Below, in pieces: positions 16,841 through 22,393 of a stretch of 53,986 nucleotides of DNA. Position numbers and translations under genes: made by a program. The DNA comes from Candidatus Cloacimonadota bacterium. GTDB taxonomy: Bacteria; Cloacimonadota; Cloacimonadia; JGIOTU-2. Each line of letters starts with the position of its first letter. Position 1 is the first letter of the stretch. The notes under the pieces were generated by a model, which saw only the letters and a list, made by a program, of their open reading frames with translations, ran no database searches and was not told the DNA's origin. The stretch is from NCBI GenBank assembly GCA_023129415.1, contig JAGMCF010000219.1, forward strand, positions 1 through 53,986. Direction: 5' to 3'.

Positions 16841-17121
16841 TTCATCTCTGATTTGTACTATTTTTATGAAAAAATATCATTCTAAAATATATGAAAATTA
16901 CTAAAAAATTATTATTTTCCTTCAGGAATAATATCCTTGCGAAGGTTCACAACCTTCGCAAGGGTTACTATTTATAAATAAAATATGGAGTCTTCATCTC
17001 AAAACAAGGTCATAATAGATTTTTACATAATTTTTACAGAGCTGTCACGAACCATTTCGTGACAGAAAATAAATTTATATTGACAGAAAAAAGTTTTATT
17101 TCGAAAAGGTAATTAAAACTT

Positions 17122-17137
17122 TTCCACAAAAGTTGCA
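17122..17137 (+). promoter_or_regulatory. Degenerate sigma-54 promoter
   Basis: TTCCAC-AAAAG-TTGCA at the position and spacing of the pilin promoters, but the essential -24 GG is CC. Probably inactive. It now stands before vapB, suggesting a pilin gene once followed. Confidence 0.5.
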
Positions 17138-17207
17138 TATATTATTTAGTTAGAATGCATTTAAGGTTATAATGAAAACCAATAAAAATTATTAGTAGGA
17201 GAAAGTT

Positions 17208-17447
17208 ATGTTAGCTTATGAATTTGAAACAAAATTAGAAGATGAACATTTAAATTTGCCTAAGAATATTTTGCATAAAATAGGTAAAAATGAAATTTTG
17301 AAAATTATTATCTTCAAAAAAGAAGAATATACTCATCAATTTGAAGCACAAAAAATTGCAAAACAAAAATTGCTTAAATTGAAAGGTAAGGTTAATTGGG
17401 ACGGTAACTTAGAAGAGATGAGAGAAGGTAGGTTATGGTCGTTGTAG
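17208..17447 (+). CDS. VapB-like antitoxin
   Basis: A 79-residue protein directly upstream of a PIN-domain toxin and overlapping it by 13 bp, the usual antitoxin-toxin layout. The N-terminal part (LAYEFETKLEDEHLNLPKNI) looks like a short beta-hairpin DNA-binding or dimerisation segment. The C-terminal WDGNLEEMREGRLW is a common toxin-contacting tail in this type of antitoxin. AGGAGA precedes the ATG. It would neutralise the toxin and autoregulate the operon. It sits behind a dead pilin promoter, so its own promoter is unclear. Confidence 0.75.
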   Translation: MLAYEFETKLEDEHLNLPKNILHKIGKNEILKIIIFKKEEYTHQFEAQKIAKQKLLKLKGKVNWDGNLEEMREGRLWSL

Positions 17448-17887
17448 ATACTTCTGTTTGGATTGATTACTTCAAAAATAAAGAGAATAGTAAAACAAAG
17501 TTATTAGAAAAGATATTAAGTTCAGATAAGCAAATTGTATTGCCAGGGATAATTTATGTGGAGATTTTACAAGGAATTAAAACCGATAAAAAATTCAATG
17601 ATGTAAAAGAAATTCTTGATGATTTCATTTTTTTTCCAATGGGGAATAAAGGAACTTATTTAAAAGCCATTGAGGTTTATAGAACTTGCAGAAAAAATGG
17701 TATTACAATTAGAAAAACTATTGATTGTTTAATTGCATCTGTTATATTAGAAAACGACTTTGAATTCTTACATAATGATAAAGATTTTGATTCTATAAGT
17801 AAATTTTTTAGTTTGAAAATAGTAATAATGAAGCCTAATAATCGTTCTCCCGATACATCGGGAACAGAAATGCAATACCATCTCTAA
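17435..17887 (+). CDS. VapC-family PIN-domain ribonuclease toxin
   Basis: A 150-residue PIN-domain protein. The acidic metal-binding residues are visible: Asp5 (VVVDTSVWIDYF), Glu43 (YVEILQG), Asp97 (TIDCLIAS) and Asp115/117 (HNDKDFD). VapC toxins cut tRNA or rRNA; the target here is unknown. The family fold ends near residue 132 (SLKIVIM). The remaining residues (NNRSPDTSGTEMQYHL) are partly encoded by a CCCGATACATCGGG palindrome at about 17847, so a repeat insertion has given the toxin a new C-terminus. Confidence 0.85.
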   Translation: MVVVDTSVWIDYFKNKENSKTKLLEKILSSDKQIVLPGIIYVEILQGIKTDKKFNDVKEILDDFIFFPMGNKGTYLKAIEVYRTCRKNGITIRKTIDCLIASVILENDFEFLHNDKDFDSISKFFSLKIVIMKPNNRSPDTSGTEMQYHL

Positions 17888-18074
17888 TCTAACGGCAATA
17901 TTTCCAGAAAAAGTTAATCTCACAATTTAATGGCTGTAATGCTCCCGATAATCGGGAGCCAAGACTGACTGTAGCCAAGACTATAATATCCTTGCGAAGG
18001 TCACAACCTTCGCAAGGGTTAAAAATATGAGCAGAAACAGGATAAGTCAAGTTTCTATTCTCTATGGATATTAA

Positions 18075-18092
18075 TGTCATAAATATATGACA
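18075..18092. promoter_or_regulatory. Putative activator site (UAS C)
   Basis: TGTCAT-N6-ATGACA about 307 bp upstream of the P7 promoter. The extra distance compared with A, D and E is accounted for by the REP-like insertion at 18185. Confidence 0.58.
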
Positions 18093-18184
18093 TCAATCTC
18101 TGATTTGTAATGATTATATGACAAAATTTCATCTTAAAAATATATGAAAATTACTAAAAAATTATTATTTTCCTTCGGGGAATG

Positions 18185-18228
18185 GTCCATTCTTCGTAGC
18201 AGTAGAACTGCTACTGCGAAGGATGAAT
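18185..18228. repeat. REP-like palindrome
   Basis: TTCTTCGTAGCAGTAG / CTACTGCGAAGGATG arms, near-identical to the element at 1-45. Inserted between UAS C and the P7 promoter. Confidence 0.65.
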
Positions 18229-18384
18229 CCCTGACAGCCCTTTATATTTGCCAAAAAAAATGGAGTCTTTGTCTCCAAACAAGGTCATAATAGACTTCTA
18301 CATAATTTCCAAATATGGCTACTAAAAAAAATTAAAATAATTATTGAAAGAAAAAAATTGTATTTTCAGAAGTTATTCAAAGTT

Positions 18385-18400
18385 TGGCACTAAAGTTGCA
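18385..18400 (+). promoter_or_regulatory. Sigma-54 promoter of P7
   Basis: TGGCAC-TAAAG-TTGCA with canonical -24/-12 spacing; predicted start near 18411. The leader then holds an ATCCGCGAATAGACGGAT hairpin and CCCGATTCATAAATCGGG. Confidence 0.8.
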
Positions 18401-18509
18401 TATATTATTAAATTATAGATGTGAAAAATCCGCGAATAGACGGATTTAGAATTGTTCATTCCCGATTCATAAATCGGGTAAAAACAGAAAGTTTCCAAAA
18501 AATAAGATA

Positions 18510-18537
18510 GTCCTCCTATGCTGAAGCTACGGAGGAC
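18510..18537 (+). promoter_or_regulatory. P7 leader hairpin
   Basis: Standard GTCCTCC/GGAGGAC stem-loop followed by AAGGAG and the P7 ATG. Confidence 0.65.
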
Positions 18538-18549
18538 AAGGAGTAAAAA

Positions 18550-19029
18550 ATGGGAACACAACAGGTGTTACTCATTGTCTTAGCTGTAATAATTGTAGGC
18601 GTAGCAGTAGCTGTTGGTATTACCATGTTTGGTAAACAATCAACAAGTACAAACCGGGAAGCACTTAAGGTTGACTTGGCGACCTTTGCTGCACGAGCAA
18701 TAGCATTTTGGAAAACACCAGCTGGTATGGCTGGTGGAGGTAATGGTAAACCCGGTTTTGGTGCAAGTAAACCTGAGGCATTAAGAACTGTTTGCAGATG
18801 GGTAGGATTGGGGCTAGATGGTAAGTTTGAAAATGAGAATGGACTCTATTTTTATTACTATTATCATGGTAGCGATAATATGATAATTAGGAGTTGGGGA
18901 AATGTAAAAGGACAAAACCCAAGTTATTCACATTGGGCGACCCCACCAGACAGACGTGGGAATGTCTCGTGCGTTTTGTCTGTTCGACCAAAACAAAACC
19001 CACCATTTACGATTTCAATTGAAAATTAG
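18550..19029 (+). CDS. Pilin paralog P7
   Basis: 159 residues. Shared N-helix with GKQST in place of STQSA, FWKTPAGMAGGGNGKPGFG, then CRWVGLGLDGKFENENGLYFYYYYH: an aromatic-rich stretch with five consecutive Tyr/Phe not seen in the other copies. GNVKGQNPSYSHW, RRGNVSCV and PKQNPPFTISIEN close it, placing it with P4/P5/P8. Two Cys (VCRW and VSCV) could pair. It has its own sigma-54 promoter and so is a separately transcribed unit, unlike P2-P6. Confidence 0.8.
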   Translation: MGTQQVLLIVLAVIIVGVAVAVGITMFGKQSTSTNREALKVDLATFAARAIAFWKTPAGMAGGGNGKPGFGASKPEALRTVCRWVGLGLDGKFENENGLYFYYYYHGSDNMIIRSWGNVKGQNPSYSHWATPPDRRGNVSCVLSVRPKQNPPFTISIEN

Positions 19030-19062
19030 TTAAATTAGTCTCGACCAAGTGCAAGGTCTTTC

Positions 19063-19080
19063 TGTCATAAATATATGACA
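19063..19080. promoter_or_regulatory. Putative activator site (UAS D)
   Basis: TGTCAT-N6-ATGACA about 266 bp upstream of the P8 promoter, followed by the conserved TCTGATTTGTAATGATTATATGAC half-site region. Confidence 0.6.
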
Positions 19081-19333
19081 TCAATCTCTGATTTGTAATG
19101 ATTATATGACAAAATTTCATTCTAAAAAATATATGAAAATTACTAAAAAATACTTTTATCCCTTTCTGGATAACGTAATTCCAAGTGCTTATTTATAAAC
19201 AAAATATGGAGTCTTCATCTCAAAACAAGGTCATAATAGACTTTTACATAATTTCCAGATATGGCTTATTTAAAAAAATTAAATTTATATTGACAGAAAA
19301 AAGTTTTTTTTCGGAAAATATATCTTATACTTA

Positions 19334-19349
19334 TGGCACATAAATTGCA
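19334..19349 (+). promoter_or_regulatory. Sigma-54 promoter of P8
   Basis: TGGCAC-ATAAA-TTGCA with canonical spacing. The 19030-19490 spacer holds only this regulatory block and leader; no gene. Confidence 0.8.
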
Positions 19350-19450
19350 TATATTATTGTGTTATAAATAGAAGTGAAAAATTTCCCAATCCCAATTCAT
19401 CCAAAGTAGAAGAATCGGGTAAAAACAGAAAGTTTCCAAAAAATAAGATA

Positions 19451-19478
19451 GTCCTCCTATGCTGAAGCTACGGAGGAC
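19451..19478 (+). promoter_or_regulatory. P8 leader hairpin
   Basis: Standard GTCCTCC/GGAGGAC stem-loop followed by AAGGAG and the P8 ATG. Confidence 0.65.
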
Positions 19479-19490
19479 AAGGAGTAAAAA

Positions 19491-19970
19491 ATGGGAACAC
19501 AACAGGTGTTACTCATTGTCTTAGCCGTAATAATTGTAGGCGTAGCAGTAGCTGTTGGTATTACCATGTTCAGCACACAATCGGCAAGTTCAAATCGTGA
19601 GGCACTTAAGGCTGACTTGGCAACCTTTACTGCACAAGCATTAGCTTTTTATAAAACACCAGCTGGTATGGCTGGTGGAGGTAATGGTAACCCCGGTTTT
19701 GGAGCAAATACAGCTGCGGCACATAGAACTGTTGGCAGATGGATGGGATTAGATGCAAATGGTAAATTTGAAAATGATAACGGATTCTATTATCTTTACC
19801 ATTGTTGGGGCAGCGATCGGATGATATTTGCTGCTTGGGGAAATGAAAAAGGACAAAACCCAAGTTATACAAATTGGACGGCTCCACCAGCAAGACGTGG
19901 GAATGTCGCGTGCTATATGTATATTGAGCCAACACTTAACCCCCAATTTAGGCTTGGCGTTTGGAATTAG
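19491..19970 (+). CDS. Pilin paralog P8
   Basis: 159 residues. Shared N-helix, FYKTPAGMAGGGNGNPGFG, TVGRWMGLDANGKFENDNGFYYLYH, AAWGNEKGQNPSYTNW, ARRGNVACYMYIEP and a final VWN. It is nearest to P5 in sequence but has its own sigma-54 promoter and leader hairpin. It carries single Cys residues (HCWG and ACYM). Confidence 0.8.
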   Translation: MGTQQVLLIVLAVIIVGVAVAVGITMFSTQSASSNREALKADLATFTAQALAFYKTPAGMAGGGNGNPGFGANTAAAHRTVGRWMGLDANGKFENDNGFYYLYHCWGSDRMIFAAWGNEKGQNPSYTNWTAPPARRGNVACYMYIEPTLNPQFRLGVWN

Positions 19971-20088
19971 TTAAATTAGTGCGGCCAGGCTCGGCGAATC
20001 TGTCTCGGCTTGGCACATTTAGGTTTCCAGATAAATGGGATGACTTGCCGAGCCAAGACGGGCAGACGGGTCAGGCGCAAGGGCTTTC

Positions 20089-20106
20089 TGTCATATTTTT
20101 ATGACA
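20089..20106. promoter_or_regulatory. Putative activator site (UAS E)
   Basis: TGTCAT-ATTTTT-ATGACA about 265 bp upstream of the P9 promoter, the same distance as for A and D. Confidence 0.6.
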
Positions 20107-20358
20107 TATTCTTTTGATTTGTAATGATTATATGACAAAATTTCATCTTAAAAATATATGAAAATTACTAAAAAATTATTATTTTCCTTCGGGGAATGGT
20201 CCCTGACAGCTCCTTATATTTGCAAAAAAAAAATGGAGTCTTTGTCTCAAAACAAGGTCATAATAGACTTTTACATAATTTCCAGATATGGCTAATTTAA
20301 AAAAATTAAATTTATGTTGACAGAAAAAAATTGTATTTTCAGAAGTTACTTAAAACTT

Positions 20359-20374
20359 TGGCACATAAATTGCA
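20359..20374 (+). promoter_or_regulatory. Sigma-54 promoter of P9
   Basis: TGGCAC-ATAAA-TTGCA with canonical spacing, identical to the P1 core. Confidence 0.8.
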
Positions 20375-20482
20375 TATATTACTAAATTATAGATGTGAAA
20401 AATCCGCGAACCAGCGGATTTAGAATTGTTCATTCCCGATTCATAAATCGGGGTAAAACAGAAAGTCCCAAAAAATAAAATA

Positions 20483-20518
20483 ACCCCAGTGAAATCCCGA
20501 TATATCGGGACACGGGGT
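20483..20518 (+). promoter_or_regulatory. P9 leader nested hairpin
   Basis: ACCCC/GGGGT outer arms enclose TCCCGATATATCGGGA. It replaces the GTCCTCC/GGAGGAC stem of P2-P8 at the same distance from AAGGAG and the ATG. Confidence 0.55.
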
Positions 20519-20532
20519 AAAAAGGAGAAACA

Positions 20533-20958
20533 ATGGGAACACAACAAATCCTACTCGTTGTATTGAGTGTAATTATCGTAGGTGTAGCAGTTGCTGTTGG
20601 TATTACAATGTTCGGCACCCAAGCTGAAAATGCAAATCGACAGGCAGTTCTGGGTGACTTGCAGAACTTTGGTTCAAGTGCAATGGGGTTTTATAAGACT
20701 CCCACAGGTATGGGTGGTGGCGGCAGTGGCACTCCCGGTTTTGCTTTAGCTGCTCTCTGCAAGTATATTGGATTCACAACAGGTGGATTATATTCAAATG
20801 ATAATGGCGGCTATACTCTCACTCGTACCAGCGCAACTGTAATTAAAATTGTAGGTCTTGGCACTGAAGTAGGACAGGATGGATCAGGTAAAGTTAAAGC
20901 TACATTAACCGTTACTGCAACCAATGCTAGTCCACTTGCTACTGTGATTGATAACTAA
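20533..20958 (+). CDS. Pilin paralog P9 (divergent, short)
   Basis: 141 residues, the shortest and most divergent member. The N-helix matches P1 (MGTQQILLVVLSVIIVG). Afterwards GTQAENANRQAVLGDLQNFGSSAMGFYKTPTGMGGGGSGTPGF gives the shared motif with changes, and the tail is low in aromatics and rich in Thr/Val/Ala (TLTRTSATVIKIVGLG, KVKATLTVTATNASPLATVIDN). It lacks the GQNP box (VGQDGSGKVK instead). The compact Thr-rich tail resembles a simple major pilin, so P9 may be the ancestral or constitutive subunit (inference). It has its own promoter and is the only paralog with a good terminator. Confidence 0.8.
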   Translation: MGTQQILLVVLSVIIVGVAVAVGITMFGTQAENANRQAVLGDLQNFGSSAMGFYKTPTGMGGGGSGTPGFALAALCKYIGFTTGGLYSNDNGGYTLTRTSATVIKIVGLGTEVGQDGSGKVKATLTVTATNASPLATVIDN

Positions 20959-20997
20959 TTCTGAAAAGACGAAATTTCAACGATGCTGATCAAAATT

Positions 20998-21029
20998 ATA
21001 TGGGAGGTTTTGATAGCCTCCCATATTTT
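20998..21029 (+). terminator. Rho-independent terminator after P9
   Basis: ATATGGGAGG / CCTCCCATAT stem with a 9-base loop, followed by TTTTC. It lies 40 bp past the P9 stop and closes the pilin array. Confidence 0.8.
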
Positions 21030-21228
21030 CTACCTTAGCCTGTAGCAAAAGACAAAAGATTAAAGGCAAAAGGAAAAAGGAAAAGGGGATGAAGAATTAC
21101 AAGAAGGATTTATACGAAAGATTAATTCAATTTTCTGTAAATACTTTCAAATTTTTGAAAACTTTACCTATTGATAAACAAAATGATGTTTTCAAATACC
21201 AACTTTCAAAAGCTGCTACTTCTACTTG

Positions 21229-21514
21229 CCCAGTGAAATAATTTTACAATTACTCTATGTTTTATACATATGTACTACTAAGTGAGAAAGATAATAAGTT
21301 TTATATTGGATACACAAAAGATGTAAAATTAAGATTTGAGCAGCATAAAAAAGGTAGAGTAGAATCTACAAAGAATAGGAGACCACTAAAATTGATTTAT
21401 TATGAAGCATGTATCTTACAAGAAGATGCATTAAAAAGAGAAAAATATTTTAAAACACACTATGGAAGATTATTTCTGCATAAAAGACTCAAATCTTATT
21501 TCACTGGGTAAAGA
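21229..21514 (+). mobile_element. GIY-YIG insertion with 13-bp terminal inverted repeats
   Basis: Bounded by CCCAGTGAAATAA (21229-21241) and its exact reverse complement TTATTTCACTGGG (21496-21508). Removing 21230-21514 restores the S23 reading frame. AATTACTCT also occurs on both sides of the nuclease gene (21248-21256 and 21518-21526), which could be a target-site echo. Confidence 0.65.
21257..21511 (+). CDS. Small GIY-YIG nuclease-like protein
   Basis: An 84-residue stand-alone GIY-YIG (UPF0213/YhbQ-like) domain. YTYVLLS and FYIGYTKD are the GIY and YIG motifs. An Arg in KLRFEQH and a Glu in YYEACILQEDALKREKYFK fit the catalytic positions. These tiny proteins are common and often multicopy in candidate phyla and Bacteroidota. 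Here the gene lies exactly inside an inverted-repeat-bounded insertion, and its last residues (SYFTG) and stop are encoded by the right inverted repeat. It may therefore be the element's own endonuclease (inference). No recognisable ribosome site precedes the ATG. Confidence 0.82.
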   Translation: MFYTYVLLSEKDNKFYIGYTKDVKLRFEQHKKGRVESTKNRRPLKLIYYEACILQEDALKREKYFKTHYGRLFLHKRLKSYFTG

Positions 21515-21841
21515 GCAAATTACTCTGAGAGTCAAGCTGGAACTACAAAAGAATTCTATCAGAGAATCAATATTTGTCTTCGTGAAGCGAGGGAAGCTAA
21601 TTTTTGGTACATTGTTATTGATCGATTAGAGATAGGTGATAGAAATCTGTGTAAGCAACTTATGCAAGAATCGAAAGAATTAAAACTAATTTTCGGTTCA
21701 ATTTCTGTCAAAAATATGAAAGAATGATCGAATCAAAAATAATTACAAAAGTTACAATATTTTTCCTTTTATCTTTTACCTTTTTCCTTTTATATCTCAT
21801 TGCTGGTTCAAGTATGTCACTTGAACCAAACATTTTGGTCC

Positions 21842-21907
21842 ACTCCGTTAGATAATTTTTAATATTATCAGGAGAGCTTGTTAAAATTTTTAATCTAACG
21901 GGGTAAA
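21842..21907. repeat. CCGTTAGAT/ATCTAACGG palindromic element
   Basis: ACTCCGTTAGATAATTTTTAA at the left and TTTTTAATCTAACGGGGTAA at the right form an imperfect palindrome of about 65 bp. Same family as 12480-12560. Confidence 0.65.
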
Positions 21908-21979
21908 GATTATAAGCCAGAGGCTCACACCTCAGGAGGACAATTCTAAACTATCAGAAGTATTTTTCATAGGAACGAT

Positions 21980-22200
21980 ATGAATACTGCACGAATAGAA
22001 AAATTAATTATTCAAAATACAAAAGGTCTTCCTGTTGAAGCTTTGCTTGAGATATTAGATTTTGTTCAATTTATGAGTGTACGAAAAAAAAATCTTTTGA
22101 CAATTTAAACTATGAACTCTCTTTGTTAAACAAAACTGAAATCAGTCACTTAGAAGAAGAATTTCAAAATTATAAAGAATTATATCCTCGTGAAGACTAA
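21980..22200 (+). pseudogene. Antitoxin (DUF2281-like) with frameshift
   Basis: Reads MNTARIEKLIIQNTKGLPVEALLEILDFVQFMSVRKK, then hits a run of nine A (22084-22092) and stops at 22108. If one A is restored, the frame continues SFDNLNYELSLLNKTEISHLEEEFQNYKELYPRED and stops at 22200, overlapping the toxin start. The EALLEILDFVQF opening and the C-terminal acidic helix fit a DUF2281-type antitoxin. One base lost from a homopolymer is the simplest explanation. Confidence 0.65.
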
Positions 22201-22288
22201 ATATATAACAGATACAATGGCATTAGTACTTCGATTAGAAAGAAGAAAGTTACCTAATCGTATTAAAGAAATATTGAATAAAACTTGA
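22190..22288 (+). pseudogene. PIN-domain toxin, N-terminal remnant
   Basis: From a GTG at 22190 it reads KTKYITDTMALVLRLERRKLPNRIKEILNKT and then stops. The TDTMALVLRLE opening is that of a family of PIN-domain toxins about 130 residues long. The break coincides with a fragment of the ACTTGACTTAAGTTTTC palindromic repeat, so a repeat insertion or deletion truncated it. Confidence 0.65.
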
Positions 22289-22343
22289 CTTAAGTTTTCA
22301 TAGTTTACACTTTTATATAAAAAATTATAAAGTAAGAATTCTT

Positions 22344-22367
22344 TTGTCACGATATTAATTGTGACAA
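22344..22367. promoter_or_regulatory. TTGTCAC/GTGACAA inverted repeat before pilC
   Basis: TTGTCAC-N10-GTGACAA, 27 bp before the pilC start. Could be an operator or a hairpin; it shares the TGTCA core with the pilin palindromes. Function is not shown. Confidence 0.35.
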
Positions 22368-22393
22368 CCGAGGTTAATAAAAAGTAAATATCT

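Larger units (their letters stand above)
16277..17207. other. Non-coding repeat mosaic before vapBC
   Basis: No gene. In order: an AATAAAGCCC/GGGGCTTTA hairpin (about 16290-16325); the CAAAT element with GTTACAATGGTGTATAAATA start (16493-16560); a REP-like TCTCCGTAGTACTACGAAGGA palindrome (16575-16597); the end of a TCTGACGGGGTAA element (about 16656); the T-rich arm with CCCGACAGGTCGGG (16766); then a pilin-type regulatory block with UAS B and a degenerate promoter. A TGCGAAGGTT/AACCTTCGCA hairpin (16936-16963) and a TGTCACGAA/TTCGTGACA hairpin (17043-17064) are inserted between UAS and promoter. Confidence 0.65.
17888..18549. other. Non-coding repeat and promoter region before P7
   Basis: No gene. 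Contains a GCTCCCGATAATCGGGAGC palindrome (about 17940) with flanking AGCCAAGACT repeats, a CCTTGCGAAGGT/ACCTTCGCAAGG hairpin (about 17991-18018), UAS C, a REP-like palindrome, the P7 sigma-54 promoter and the P7 leader. Confidence 0.65.
19971..20532. other. Non-coding promoter region of P9
   Basis: No gene. It starts with an inserted imperfect palindrome (GTCTCGGCTTGGCA / TTGCCGAGCCAAGAC, about 20002-20060), followed by UAS E, the conserved promoter block, the sigma-54 promoter, the ATCCGC/GCGGAT and CCCGATT/AATCGGG leader hairpins and the P9-specific leader stem. Confidence 0.6.
21089..21727 (+). pseudogene. Four-helix-bundle (S23) protein, interrupted
   Basis: The N-terminal part (MKNYKKDLYERLIQFSVNTFKFLKTLPIDKQ...QLSKAATSTC) ends at 21229. 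The matching C-terminal part resumes in frame at 21515 (ANYSESQAGTTKEFYQRINICLREAREANFWYIVIDRLE) and stops at 21727. Joined, they give a normal S23/intervening-sequence-type four-helix-bundle protein of about 117 residues. A 285-bp GIY-YIG insertion separates the halves. The gene is bracketed by A/G-rich (AAAGGAAAAAGG, about 21055-21085) and complementary T/C-rich sequence (about 21760-21800). Function of these proteins is poorly known. Confidence 0.8.

Noticed and set aside
20010-20035. Extra sigma-54 promoter (TTGGCACATTTAGG)
   Set aside because: The -24-like TGGCAC has no TTGC at the needed distance; it is part of an inserted palindrome.
10747-20958. Diversity-generating retroelement driving pilin variation
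   Set aside because: No reverse transcriptase, template repeat or adenine-specific mismatch pattern was seen. Variation is spread over whole C-terminal halves and looks like cassette divergence and recombination.
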